Origin: JAAYZK01 sp964535025
Lineage (GTDB): Bacteria; Planctomycetota; Phycisphaerae; SM23-33; FEN-1343
Length of the DNA stretch: 15,273 bases
Direction: 5' to 3'
Assembly: GCA_964535025.1 (NCBI GenBank)
Contig: CAZHRW010000153.1
Location: 1 to 15,273 of the forward strand
Shown: positions 1 through 8,280 of the stretch, in pieces
Layout of the letters: each line of letters opens with the position of its first letter
Numbering within the stretch: position 1 is the stretch's first letter
Translations under genes and position numbers: made by a program
The notes under the pieces: generated by a model
What the model saw: the letters and a program-made list of their open reading frames with translations, nothing else
The model's database searches: none
Told to the model about the DNA's origin: nothing

Positions 1-71
1 GGCAGGGCGAGCGCCTCGCGGACCTCGACGGCGGCGGTCTGGTGGCTGATCCCGAGCACGGACAGGTTCAT
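1..71 (-). CDS. hemA: Glutamyl-tRNA reductase, N-terminal fragment (cut by window edge)
   Basis: HemA reduces the glutamate on glutamyl-tRNA(Glu) to glutamate-1-semialdehyde with NADPH, the first step of C5-pathway tetrapyrrole synthesis in the cytoplasm. Only 23 full codons are visible, reading leftward from an ATG at 71-69. The peptide begins MNLSVLGISHQTAAVEVREA. The pattern G-I-S-H-x-T-A-x-V-x-x-R-E is the conserved opening of the HemA catalytic domain; only the usual TAP is TAA here. The catalytic Cys and the NADPH domain lie outside the window. The start is 48 bases after the stop of the upstream minus-strand DUF4954 gene, with no terminator between them, so read-through transcription is likely. 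The ribosome-binding site is weak (a GGCGG-like stretch). The call rests on a short but characteristic motif. Confidence 0.85.
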   Translation of the reverse strand, partial: MNLSVLGISHQTAAVEVREALAL

Positions 72-119
72 AACCCGCCATTCTAACAGACCGGCGCGGG
101 CCCGGCGAACCACCTTTCG

Positions 120-2321
120 TCAGCGGCGCTCTTTGAGCTGCTCGACCCGCGCGACGAAGTGCTCGGTTTCCTCGCGGACCTGGCGGACGAAGCTGTTGTC
201 CTCGGGGGTGCCCACGACGGCGCGGCGCTCGGCGTCGTCGTCGAAGGTCATCTGGCGGAAGGGATTGTCGTAGTCCTTCCGGCGGGTAACGTAGACCTGC
301 TCGCAGATGGTTCGCTGGGCGTCGACGGCGCGGTCGAGCAGGGCGGCCCAGGCGTCGGCCGTGAGGGCCTCGACGCCGAGCCGTTCGCGCGCGACGGCCA
401 TGGCGTGGGTCTGCTTGTCCAGCGGGTAGCGTTCCCAGAGGTGGTCGTAGCGGTTGTGGATCGCGTCCCACGTGGCCAGGGTGCCGGCGTTGATGTCGCG
501 GATGAGGCGGTCGAGGTCCTTGCGCCGGACGAGCTGGCCGCCGAGGTTGACCCAGTCGCGCCAGCGCCGGCCGTCGAGGGTCTCGTTCATCTCGGCCAGC
601 GTTGCGTCGGGCCGGTCGGCCAGGAAGGCCATGAGGTTTCGCGCGGCGTAGTAGTCGAGCATCTGGCCGTACGCGTGCCAGCCCGGGCGGGCCTTGAGGA
701 TGACGACCTTGCGGTCGGAGTTTTCGATCCGCTCGCCGAGGATCTCCAGATCGTCAGTCTGTTCGGCGGGCCCGTCCAGCAGCCGGGTGCCTTCGGCGGC
801 GAGGGCGTCGTCATCGACGTCGCCGCCATCGCCGGCGGCGCGGCGGCGGGCCTGGGCGGTCCAGCGGGCCAGCAGGTCGCGCCCGGCGAGGATCTCCTCG
901 ACGGTGTCGGGCGCCAGGGCGTCGAACTCGATGTGCTGGAGCTTGCGGACGCGCCGGTCGCGGGAGTGGAATTTCCAGCTGTTCCGCGCGAGGGCGTACA
1001 TGTTGTACATCCACCAGTACGCCGGCATAATCCGCAGTCGTCCGCCGGTCGGGTCGTCGCTGACGAGGCTGAACGGGATCGGGACGTTCATCTCGGCCGG
1101 GTAGTCGCCCTTGGCCAGCAGCGTGAAGGACGCGAACCGGCAGGAGTGCTTGATCGACACGCACAGCCCCGGCCAGAAGCCCCGGCCGGCCTCGAGCTCC
1201 CCGTCGTTGGCGCGGCTGTTGTGGTTGGACCCCAGCGTCGCGCAGGCGGCGACGTTGGACTGGCCCTTGACGACCGCGGCGGTGAGGAACGAGTTGTTGT
1301 GGTGCTGCTCGTGGGCCGGGAAGATCAGGTCGTGGAGCACCTCGCAGCAGGAGATCGTCGAGTTGTCGCCCAGGTAGGCGTGGATGAGCCGTGCGCCGTA
1401 CTTGAGGTTGCTGCAGTCGCCCATCACGAAGCGGACGGCCTTGCAGCCGTAGAACACGTGGCAGCCGCGGCCGATGATGCCGTTGACCATCTCGACGCCC
1501 TCGCCGATCTGGGAGGGCTCCTCGGCGGTGGAGTTGATGGTGAGGTTCTTGAGCTTGTTGGCGCCCTTGATATAGGCGCAGGGGCCGATCCTGACATCCT
1601 TGATGATCCGGCAGTTCTTGATCACGCAGCGGTCGCCGATCACGCCGTAATAGCCCCGGCGGGCGTCGAACTGCCGCTGGGTGATCTCCGCCAGGCGGGC
1701 CATCAGCCGGGTGTCGCCGCGAAACTTCGCCCACAGGTAGGCGTCGCCGGCCGTCATCCCGTCGAAGGGCATCACCGACCGGCCGCCGGCCTCGTTGACC
1801 AGGTCCATCCAGATGCGGACGCTCTCGTCTTCGCCGTCCTTGATGATGCCGTTGCCGAACTTGGCGTGGTTGGTGGTGTGGATCTCGTCGACGTTCAGCA
1901 GGATGGCGTTGTCGCCGACGAGGGTGTGGGCGAGGTAGCGGACGTTGTGGACGGCCACGTCGTCGCCGAGGGCGCAGGAGACGACGCGGCTGTTGGTGAT
2001 GCCGACGGGGACGACCAGGTCGTGGTACTCCAGGCAGGCGCTGCGGAGGCGTCCGAGGCGGACGAGTCCGTGGAATTCGCAGTTTCGCACGGCCCGGGGG
2101 GTGAACTCGTCGGTGACGAGCAGGTCGTCCCAGTTATCGGCGGCGTTGCCGTTGCGGACGAGGACCTCGATCTCGTCGGCCCGCAGGTTCCGCCAGAAGT
2201 CCTCCGGGCGGCCGACCTGCTGGTTCCGCAGGGTGTGTTGGTGGCGTCCATCCTGCAAGTACTCATCGGGTATGAACTTGTCGTCGATCGCATCGTGGGG
2301 GAGGATGTTCAGCTCGCTCAT
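120..2321 (-). CDS. DUF4954-family left-handed beta-helix protein
   Basis: A 733-residue protein of unknown function. The reading frame stays open 44 codons further upstream (to 2453). I chose the internal ATG at 2321 (MSELNILPHDAIDD) because GAGG sits six bases before it. The upstream extension is Arg/Pro-rich, lies in the divergent promoter region and does not look like a folded domain. From about residue 224 to 420 there are hexapeptide-like turns (for example VIGDRCVIKNCRIIKDVRIG and NGIIGRGCHVFYGC), as in left-handed beta-helix nucleotidyl- and acyltransferases. A His/Asn-rich stretch (HEQHHNNSF, then SNHNSR) follows. A YWWMYNMYALARNSWKFH segment starts near residue 435. The C-terminal 300 residues are mostly charged and probably helical. 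This agrees with what I recall of DUF4954 proteins in Bacteroidetes and Planctomycetes, which may act on sugars or nucleotide-sugars; that role is inferred from the fold. No signal peptide, so probably cytoplasmic. It lies directly upstream of hemA. Confidence 0.8.
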   Translation of the reverse strand: MSELNILPHDAIDDKFIPDEYLQDGRHQHTLRNQQVGRPEDFWRNLRADEIEVLVRNGNAADNWDDLLVTDEFTPRAVRNCEFHGLVRLGRLRSACLEYHDLVVPVGITNSRVVSCALGDDVAVHNVRYLAHTLVGDNAILLNVDEIHTTNHAKFGNGIIKDGEDESVRIWMDLVNEAGGRSVMPFDGMTAGDAYLWAKFRGDTRLMARLAEITQRQFDARRGYYGVIGDRCVIKNCRIIKDVRIGPCAYIKGANKLKNLTINSTAEEPSQIGEGVEMVNGIIGRGCHVFYGCKAVRFVMGDCSNLKYGARLIHAYLGDNSTISCCEVLHDLIFPAHEQHHNNSFLTAAVVKGQSNVAACATLGSNHNSRANDGELEAGRGFWPGLCVSIKHSCRFASFTLLAKGDYPAEMNVPIPFSLVSDDPTGGRLRIMPAYWWMYNMYALARNSWKFHSRDRRVRKLQHIEFDALAPDTVEEILAGRDLLARWTAQARRRAAGDGGDVDDDALAAEGTRLLDGPAEQTDDLEILGERIENSDRKVVILKARPGWHAYGQMLDYYAARNLMAFLADRPDATLAEMNETLDGRRWRDWVNLGGQLVRRKDLDRLIRDINAGTLATWDAIHNRYDHLWERYPLDKQTHAMAVARERLGVEALTADAWAALLDRAVDAQRTICEQVYVTRRKDYDNPFRQMTFDDDAERRAVVGTPEDNSFVRQVREETEHFVARVEQLKERR

Positions 2322-2354
2322 GAATGGCCTCGTCTGAAGGTCGGCATCTGTAGT

Positions 2355-2384
2355 AGTATCGGCCCATTTGTTACGTCGTCTGAA
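2355..2384 (-). promoter_or_regulatory. Possible promoter for the DUF4954-hemA unit
   Basis: Read on the minus strand, TTCAGA (2384-2379) and GATACT (2360-2355) are 18 bases apart and lie 34 bases upstream of the chosen ATG at 2321. Both hexamers are only partial matches to the sigma70 consensus. The site is plausible mainly because it fits the short divergent spacer (2322-2512) and supports the shorter start of the DUF4954 gene. Confidence 0.3.
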
Positions 2385-2454
2385 CCGCCGGGGGTCGCCG
2401 CGGGGGGCGGGGAAACGGCCGGAGGGAAAAAAGGCGGCAAGATTCCGCAACATG

Positions 2455-2463
2455 TGGTATACT
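2455..2463 (+). promoter_or_regulatory. Extended -10 promoter for the beta-helix array
   Basis: TGG followed by TATACT is an extended -10 element 49 bases before the first beta-helix gene. No convincing -35 hexamer is visible 16-18 bases upstream, which fits an extended -10 promoter or one needing an activator. The same TGG-TATA form occurs at 12421-12429. It is the only good promoter candidate before 8127, so all three array genes are likely read from it. Confidence 0.5.
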
Positions 2464-2512
2464 CAAACCATAAGAATTCACCGCCAGGGGGGCGAACGGA
2501 AGTGAGGGTCCA

Positions 2513-4333
2513 ATGCGCCGAACCTGCACACTCGCCTGTATCGTCGCTGTCGCCGTCGGTCTGGCCGCGGCGGCCCCCGCCGCGACCTTCTACGTCGATC
2601 CGATCAACGGCAGCGCGGCCGGCGACGGCAGCGAAGCGCACCCGTGGCGGACCATCGAACAGGTCTTCGCCGACGGCCTCATCGAAAGCTACGGCACCGG
2701 CGGCGTCGTCATCAACCCCGGCGCACCGGTCCAAGGCGGCGACACGCTCCTGCTGCTGAACGGCTATCACGGGGAGATCTCCGCCGAGCACTACTTCAAC
2801 CGCGATCCCATCACCATCGCCGCCGCACCGGGCCATACGCCCACGCTCAAACGCATCTACATGGGCGGCTGCTCGGAGTGGACCTTCCGCGGGCTGACCA
2901 TCAGCCCCATGTTCAGCGGGACCTACGAGACCGTCACGCTGGTGAACTTCAACTCCCGCTACGGCGTCGGCATCAGCCGCGAGATGGTCGTCGAGGACTG
3001 CACGATGTACTCCACGCTCGACACCTCCGGTTGGACCGCCGCCGACTGGGTCAACGCCTGCAACGGGATCAACCTCGGCCTCGAGGGCAAGTGGCACATC
3101 GCCCGCAACAACGTCGTCAAGAACGTCCGCTTCGGCATCACCGTCGCGGCCGAAGGCTCGACCGCCGAGTACAACCAGGTCATCAACTTCGCCGGCGATG
3201 GGATCAACGCCACCAACCACGGCGCCGTCCTCCAGTACAACGTCATCAAGAACTGCTACAACGTCGACGGCAACCACGACGACGGCATCCAGGGCTACCT
3301 GGCCAATGTCGGCTTCGGCCAGGTCCGCAACGTCGTGCTTCGGGGCAACGTTATCATCAACCAGGAGGATCCCGACCAGCCCTTCCCCGGCACGCTCCAG
3401 GGCATCGGCTGCTTCGGCGGACCCTACGTCGACTGGCTCATCGAGAACAACGTCGTGATGACCAACCACTGGCACGGCATCACGCTGTACCAGGCCGACG
3501 GGGGCACAATCGTCAACAACACCATATTCAGTCCCTGGTACTACCAGTCGCAGGCGAACTACGAGACGTGGATGGATGTCGGGCGGTACTACGATGCCGA
3601 GCAGCAGGCCTACGGCGAGACCCCCGTCGTCCGCAACAACATCGCCCACCTGTTCCAGTTGAGCGGCTGCGACGCGGACCACAACATCCGGATCACCCGC
3701 GCGATGAACGCCGATGCCTACTTCGCCGACTGGCCCAACTGGGACCTGCGCCTGGCCGACGGCTCGCCGGCCATCGACGCCGGCAACCCCGCCGGCGCGC
3801 CCGCCCTCGACGCCGACGAGCTGTTCCGCCCGATCGGCTTGGCGCCCGATGTCGGGGCCTACGAGTACGGCAGCCTCCCGCCCTATCAGGCCGACGCCGG
3901 CGAGGACCGCACACTGGTCGACGCCAACGGCGACGGCGGCGAGCTCGTGACGCTCGATGGGACCGGCTCCTATAGCCTGGCCGGCGAGATCACCTCGTAC
4001 CTCTGGTTGTCGTCGGGCGGCGCTTACCTCGCCTCGGGCCCCACGGCGATGGCGCCCCTGCCGGTCGGGGTCCACACGGTGACGCTGAAGATCACCACCA
4101 GCGAGGGCGCGGTGGACACCGACGACGTGGTGATCACCATCGAGGACGCCGCGGCCGGGCTCGACGGCGACTGCGACGGTGACGGCGACGTGGACCTGGA
4201 TGATTTCATGATTCTCAAGCAGAACTTCGGCCGTACGAACGTCACCGGCGGCGCCGCCGAGGGCGATCTCGACGGCGACGGGGACGTGGACCTCGACGAC
4301 TTCGCGATCCTCAAGCAGAACTTCGGCCGGTAA
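2513..4333 (+). CDS. Secreted right-handed beta-helix protein with PKD-like and dockerin-like domains, copy 1
   Basis: A 606-residue secreted protein, first of three tandem paralogs. Residues 1-24 form a Sec signal peptide, probably cleaved just before TFYVDPINGS. Residues 25 to about 400 contain repeated N-N-x-V/I turns typical of right-handed parallel beta-helix (PbH1) proteins, the fold of many polysaccharide lyases, epimerases and glycanases. Two blocks are kept in all three copies: NHDDGIQG (254-261) and NHWHGI (318-323); they are candidates for an active or metal-binding site. The segment with SPAIDAG and DVGAYEYG resembles the choice-of-anchor Q module. A PKD-like domain spans about 459-546. 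Residues 551-606 hold two dockerin-like calcium loops, DCDGDGDVDLDD and DLDGDGDVDLDD, each followed by a helix ending KQNFGR. GAGGG lies before the ATG. The substrate is unknown; a purely structural or binding role is also possible. Confidence 0.88.
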   Translation: MRRTCTLACIVAVAVGLAAAAPAATFYVDPINGSAAGDGSEAHPWRTIEQVFADGLIESYGTGGVVINPGAPVQGGDTLLLLNGYHGEISAEHYFNRDPITIAAAPGHTPTLKRIYMGGCSEWTFRGLTISPMFSGTYETVTLVNFNSRYGVGISREMVVEDCTMYSTLDTSGWTAADWVNACNGINLGLEGKWHIARNNVVKNVRFGITVAAEGSTAEYNQVINFAGDGINATNHGAVLQYNVIKNCYNVDGNHDDGIQGYLANVGFGQVRNVVLRGNVIINQEDPDQPFPGTLQGIGCFGGPYVDWLIENNVVMTNHWHGITLYQADGGTIVNNTIFSPWYYQSQANYETWMDVGRYYDAEQQAYGETPVVRNNIAHLFQLSGCDADHNIRITRAMNADAYFADWPNWDLRLADGSPAIDAGNPAGAPALDADELFRPIGLAPDVGAYEYGSLPPYQADAGEDRTLVDANGDGGELVTLDGTGSYSLAGEITSYLWLSSGGAYLASGPTAMAPLPVGVHTVTLKITTSEGAVDTDDVVITIEDAAAGLDGDCDGDGDVDLDDFMILKQNFGRTNVTGGAAEGDLDGDGDVDLDDFAILKQNFGR

Positions 4334-4371
4334 CGCCGGCCGGACGGAACCCTCGGGGAAAGGAGACGGAC

Positions 4372-6195
4372 ATGACGGGCATGCGATGGCTGGTGGTCGG
4401 GATGATTGTGGCGGCGACGGCCGCGGCGGCGACGGCCGCGACGTTCTACGTCGATCCGGTCAACGGCAGCGCCGGCGGGGACGGCAGCGCGGCGAATCCG
4501 TGGCGGACGCTCGAGGAGGTCTGGCAGAACGGGTTGATCGAGACCCACGCGCTGGACGGCTCGGTGAAAAACCCCGGCGCGCCCGTCACCGCGGGCGACA
4601 CGCTCTGGCTGCTGAGCGGCTATCACGGAGCGCTTTCCTGCCGCCAGGCGTACAACGACGAGGTCATCACCGTCGCCGCCGCCGAGGGCCACACCCCCGA
4701 GCTGCGGCTGATCAGCCTCAGGGGGGCGAGCAACTGGGCCTTCCGCGGACTGACGATTTCGTACTCGCTGGCGCCGACGCCCGATCCGACGACGATGGTC
4801 AGCTTCTACTCTCGTTCGTCCGACGGCATCTGCAGCGATATTTCGATCGAGGACTGCTTCATCTACTCCCAGCTCGACAGCTCCTCGTGGACCGCTCAGC
4901 AGTGGCTCGACCTGGCCGCTTCCGGCATCAGCCTCGGCCATGCCGGCCAGCGCCTCACCGCCCGCAACAACCGCATCCTCAACGTGGCGTTCGGCATCAC
5001 CGTCGCCGCCGAAGACTGCCTGGTCGAGTCCAACGAGATCACCAACTTCCGCGGTGACGGGATGCGCGTCCTGATGCACGGCGCCGTGGTGCAGTACAAC
5101 GTCATCAAGAACTGCTACAACGTCGACGCCAATCACGACGACGGCATCCAGGGCTACTACTCGCTCAACCCCGGCCAGACCGTCTACGACGTGACGCTCC
5201 GGGGCAATGTCATCATCAATCAGGAAGACCCCGACCAGCTCCATCCCGGCACGCTGCAGGGGATCGGCTTCTTCGACGGGCCGTTCATCAACTGCATCTT
5301 CGAGAACAACGTCGTGATGGTCAACCACTGGCACGGGATCACCGTCTACCGGGCGGGCAACTGCCGCATCGTCAACAACACCATCTTCAACAAGGAATAC
5401 CACGAGGGGCGGACCCAATTCCATCCGTGGATCGGCCTGACGCCGGCGGGGGGCTATCCGGCGAACATTATCCGCAACAACATCATGCAAGCCTGGGATA
5501 CGCTGTTTTCAACCGGGGTGACGGTCATCGAGGATCACAACGTGATCATCCGCCGCAGCGACCCGGCGGATCAATGGTTCGTCGACTACCCCCATTTCGA
5601 CATGCGCCTGGTCTCGACGGCGACCGCCCTGATCGACACCGGCAGCGCCGATGAGGTGCCGCTGATCGACGCCGACCAGAACTATCGGCCGGCCGGCGAC
5701 GGGTGGGACATCGGCGCGTATGAATACGGCGCCACGCAGGAGGACCCGGTGGTCGCCGACGCCGGGGACGACCAGGTCCTCGACGATGCCAACGGCGACG
5801 GCTTCGAACTGGTGTGGCTCGACGGCACGGGATCAACATCCGCCGTTGATCCCATTACCAGTTACGCATGGTGGTCGGGCAACACGCTCGTGGGCAGCAG
5901 CGCCACGCCGGTGAACGTCCTGCCGCTGGGTGTCCACACGATCACGTTGACCGTCTCGACCGCCGCGGGCTGGCAGGATACCGACGAGGTGGTCATCACC
6001 GTCCGCCAGCCGCTGCCGGCCGTGCCGGGCGACTGCGACGGGGACGACGACGTGGACCTCGATGACTTCGCGATCCTCAAGACCAACTTCGGCCGAACCG
6101 ACGTGACGGCGGGCGCCGCCGAGGGCGACTGCGACGGTGACGGGGACGTGGACCTCGACGACTTCGCGATCCTCAAAACGAACTTCGGCCAATGA
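4372..6195 (+). CDS. Secreted right-handed beta-helix protein with PKD-like and dockerin-like domains, copy 2
   Basis: A 607-residue paralog of the preceding gene, 38 bases downstream, with a strong AGGAG six bases before the ATG. The signal peptide ends near TAA-TFYVDPVNGS. The conserved NHDDGIQG (254-261) and NHWHGI (318-323) fall at exactly the same residue numbers as in copy 1, so the beta-helix core has the same length up to that point. The loop between the late helix turns is different and shorter (KEYHEGRTQFHPWIGLT), and the anchor-Q-like part reads TALIDTGSADEVPLIDADQ then DIGAYEYG. The PKD-like domain begins near VVADAGDDQVLDDANGDG. Residues 552-607 hold loops DCDGDDDVDLDD and DCDGDGDVDLDD, with KTNFG in place of KQNFG. 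No PEP-CTERM, transmembrane tail or LPXTG is seen. Probably co-transcribed with both neighbours. Confidence 0.88.
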   Translation: MTGMRWLVVGMIVAATAAAATAATFYVDPVNGSAGGDGSAANPWRTLEEVWQNGLIETHALDGSVKNPGAPVTAGDTLWLLSGYHGALSCRQAYNDEVITVAAAEGHTPELRLISLRGASNWAFRGLTISYSLAPTPDPTTMVSFYSRSSDGICSDISIEDCFIYSQLDSSSWTAQQWLDLAASGISLGHAGQRLTARNNRILNVAFGITVAAEDCLVESNEITNFRGDGMRVLMHGAVVQYNVIKNCYNVDANHDDGIQGYYSLNPGQTVYDVTLRGNVIINQEDPDQLHPGTLQGIGFFDGPFINCIFENNVVMVNHWHGITVYRAGNCRIVNNTIFNKEYHEGRTQFHPWIGLTPAGGYPANIIRNNIMQAWDTLFSTGVTVIEDHNVIIRRSDPADQWFVDYPHFDMRLVSTATALIDTGSADEVPLIDADQNYRPAGDGWDIGAYEYGATQEDPVVADAGDDQVLDDANGDGFELVWLDGTGSTSAVDPITSYAWWSGNTLVGSSATPVNVLPLGVHTITLTVSTAAGWQDTDEVVITVRQPLPAVPGDCDGDDDVDLDDFAILKTNFGRTDVTAGAAEGDCDGDGDVDLDDFAILKTNFGQ

Positions 6196-6253
6196 CGGCG
6201 CCGGCCCCGTCCCGCGGGCGGCGGCAACGAGAACATGAGAGGGAGACACCACG

Positions 6254-8104
6254 ATGCGTTACGTGACGATGATGATGATGGTGTTGGGCCTGATGGCCAC
6301 GACCACGACGGCGACGACGTTCTACGTCGATCCGGTCAACGGCAGCCCGGACGGCGACGGCAGCGCGGAAAACCCGTGGCTGACGATCGAACAGGTGATT
6401 AACGACGGACTTATCGAGAGCTGGGCTCCCGGGGCCGTGCCGATCAACCCCGGGGCGCCGATCACCGGCGGCGACACCATCCTGCTGCGCAGCGGCTACC
6501 ACGGGGAGATCATCCTGGACGGGTACTACAACCACCAGCAAATCACCATCGCGGCCGAGGAGGGGCACACCCCTCAGATCAAGCGGATTCGCATGGGCTA
6601 CTTCAACTATGACACGAACGAAGGGGAGCCCCCGGGCTCCTTCTGGACCTTCCGCGGGTTGACGATCAGCCCGTCGTTCGCACCCGTGTATGAGCAGGTG
6701 GTGCTGGTCGACATCTACTCCCGCTTTGTCGGCATCAGCCGCTATGTGGTCATCGAGGACTGCACCCTCTACTCCGTGCTCGACACCTCCGGCTGGAGCG
6801 CCGCCGACTGGGTCAACAAGGCCTGTCACGGCATCCGCCTGGGCAGCCAGGGCCAGAACCTCACGGCTCGAAACAACCGGTTGCTGAACGTCGACTTCGG
6901 TATCTATGGCCAGAGCGACGATTCACTCGTCGAGTACAACGAAATCGTCAACTTCTCCGGCGACGGCATCCGCGCTACCGGCGACGGGTCGGTCTACCAG
7001 TACAACGTCATCAAGAACTGCTTCAACGTCGACGACAACCACGACGACGGCATCCAGGGCTTCCACAATTACGCCTCGGGCACGCCCATCTACGACGTCG
7101 TCCTTCGCGGCAACGTCATCATTGAACGCGAAGACCCCAACCAGCCCCTCCAGGGCCCCCTCCAGGCCATCGGCTGCTTCGACGGGATGTTCATGAACTG
7201 GCTCGTCGAGAACAACGTCTGCCTGAACAGCCACTGGCACGGCATCACCCTCATGGGCGCCGACAACTGCACGATCGTCAACAACACCGTCTACAACCAG
7301 GGCTACATGGACAGGACGGTCTCGCGCAACACCTGGATCGAGGTCAGCAAGCACAAGGACGGGACGATGTGCCGCGACTGCGTCGTCCGCAACAATATCT
7401 CCCACCGCTACAACCTCTACCCGGGCGATCACATCAACCTGGTGCGATCGAACAACGAGGCCATCGGCCTGGGCGAGGACGAGGACGCCTGGTTCGTCGA
7501 TCCGCGCAATTTCGACGTCCACCTGGCGGCCGGCTCGCCGGCCATCGACGCCGGCACCAACACCGACGCGCCGCCGCTGGACGCCGACGAGTTCTTCCGG
7601 CCCATGGGCATCAGCACGGACGCCGGGGCCTACGAGTACAACAGCATGCCCCCCGTGGCCGCCGACGCCGGCGACGACCGGACCGTCACCGACGCCAACG
7701 GCGACGGCTGGGAACTCGTCCAGCTCGATGGGTCGGGGTCCTACTCGTTCTACGGGCCGATCACCCAGTACGCCTGGACCCGGGACGGCAGCTACCTCGC
7801 CAGCGGGGCGAGCCCCTTCGTTCCGCTGCAGACGGGCCAGTACACGCTGACCCTGACGATCCACACCGACACGGGCGAGACGGACAGCGATGAGGTGCTT
7901 ATCACCGTCACCGGCCAGACCGCCGTGCCCGGCGATTGCGACGGCGACGGCGACGTCGATCTCGACGACTTCGCCATCGTCAAGACCAACTTCGGCCGCA
8001 CCGACGTGACCGCCGGGGCCGCCGAGGGCGATCTGGACGACGACGGCGACGTCGACCTCGACGACTTCGCCATCCTCAAGCAGAACTTCGGCACGACGTC
8101 CTGA
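6254..8104 (+). CDS. Secreted right-handed beta-helix protein with PKD-like and dockerin-like domains, copy 3
   Basis: A 616-residue paralog, 58 bases after copy 2, with AGGGAG eight bases before the ATG. The signal peptide is unusual: MRYVTMMMMVLGLMATTTTA, with four successive ATG codons (6269-6280). An extra stretch around YDTNEGEPPGSF in an early turn shifts the conserved blocks by eight residues: NHDDGIQG is at 262-269 and HWHGI starts at 327. The Asn before HWHGI is Ser here. The anchor-Q-like part (SPAIDAGTNTDAPPLDADEF, DAGAYEYN) and the PKD-like domain are retained. Residues 559-616 hold the calcium loops; the second reads DLDDDGDVDLDD. The gene closes the array, with a strong terminator 22 bases after its stop. 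Function is presumed to be polysaccharide modification or binding outside the cell, by fold only. Confidence 0.88.
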   Translation: MRYVTMMMMVLGLMATTTTATTFYVDPVNGSPDGDGSAENPWLTIEQVINDGLIESWAPGAVPINPGAPITGGDTILLRSGYHGEIILDGYYNHQQITIAAEEGHTPQIKRIRMGYFNYDTNEGEPPGSFWTFRGLTISPSFAPVYEQVVLVDIYSRFVGISRYVVIEDCTLYSVLDTSGWSAADWVNKACHGIRLGSQGQNLTARNNRLLNVDFGIYGQSDDSLVEYNEIVNFSGDGIRATGDGSVYQYNVIKNCFNVDDNHDDGIQGFHNYASGTPIYDVVLRGNVIIEREDPNQPLQGPLQAIGCFDGMFMNWLVENNVCLNSHWHGITLMGADNCTIVNNTVYNQGYMDRTVSRNTWIEVSKHKDGTMCRDCVVRNNISHRYNLYPGDHINLVRSNNEAIGLGEDEDAWFVDPRNFDVHLAAGSPAIDAGTNTDAPPLDADEFFRPMGISTDAGAYEYNSMPPVAADAGDDRTVTDANGDGWELVQLDGSGSYSFYGPITQYAWTRDGSYLASGASPFVPLQTGQYTLTLTIHTDTGETDSDEVLITVTGQTAVPGDCDGDGDVDLDDFAIVKTNFGRTDVTAGAAEGDLDDDGDVDLDDFAILKQNFGTTS

Positions 8105-8126
8105 TCGCGCGGGACCGCGCCACCAC

Positions 8127-8173
8127 GGGCCGAAGGCGAAGCGTGCGGTGCTTCGCCCTCGGCCCGCTTTTTT
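8127..8173 (+). terminator. Intrinsic terminator of the beta-helix array
   Basis: An inverted repeat, GGGCCGAAGGCGAAGC (8127-8142) against GCTTCGCCCTCGGCCC (8150-8165), forms a 16-pair stem with one mismatch and a seven-base loop. It is followed by GC and six T (8168-8173). It starts 22 bases after the third beta-helix stop and separates the array from htrA. Part of the right arm (CCCTCGGCCCGC) recurs at 8182-8193 with no obvious role. Confidence 0.9.
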
Positions 8174-8280
8174 CGGCTCGGCCCTCGGCCCGCCTTGATG
8201 TCGTATGCCTCCGCCGGTATGAACGTTGCTGTCTGATCCGCCCGGCGGCCGTGCCGCTTGGCAAGTGCGGCAAAAGGAAG

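Larger units (their letters stand above)
2513..8104 (+). repeat. Tandem triplication of a beta-helix/PKD/dockerin-like gene
   Basis: Three consecutive genes of 606, 607 and 616 codons share domain order and most motifs. Exact DNA repeats are embedded in them: 37 bases at 3233-3269 and 5092-5128 (start of the NHDDGIQG region); 38 bases at 4277-4314 and 6139-6176 (second calcium loop); 32 bases at 4439-4470 and 6315-6346 (start of the mature protein). Elsewhere the copies have diverged, especially in the late beta-helix and PKD-like parts, so the duplications are old rather than fresh. Confidence 0.85.

Noticed and set aside
2322..2453. 44-codon N-terminal extension of the DUF4954 protein
   Set aside because: The extension is Arg/Pro-rich, overlaps the promoter region, and the internal ATG at 2321 has the better ribosome-binding site and a sensible protein start.
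159..2759. Open frame of 866 codons on the plus strand opposite the DUF4954 gene
   Set aside because: It is the Val/Asp/Gly-rich antisense shadow of the DUF4954 gene, crosses the divergent promoter region and the start of copy 1, and shows no domain or ribosome-binding site. Long antisense frames are expected at this G+C content.
2318..5490. Long minus-strand open frames (585 and 488 codons) opposite beta-helix copies 1 and 2
   Set aside because: They mirror the repetitive Asp/Gly-rich coding strand and have low-complexity Val/Asp/Arg products. The plus-strand genes have signal peptides, ribosome-binding sites and recognisable domains.
2513..8104. Interpretation of the repeats as a CRISPR array or mobile element
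   Set aside because: The repeats are whole genes and coding motifs; there are no short regular repeats with unique spacers, no transposase and no terminal inverted repeats.
8182..8193. Second copy of the CCCTCGGCCCGC sequence from the terminator arm
   Set aside because: Only 12 bases of low-complexity GC sequence, with no matching arm of its own and no T run, so not called as a second terminator.
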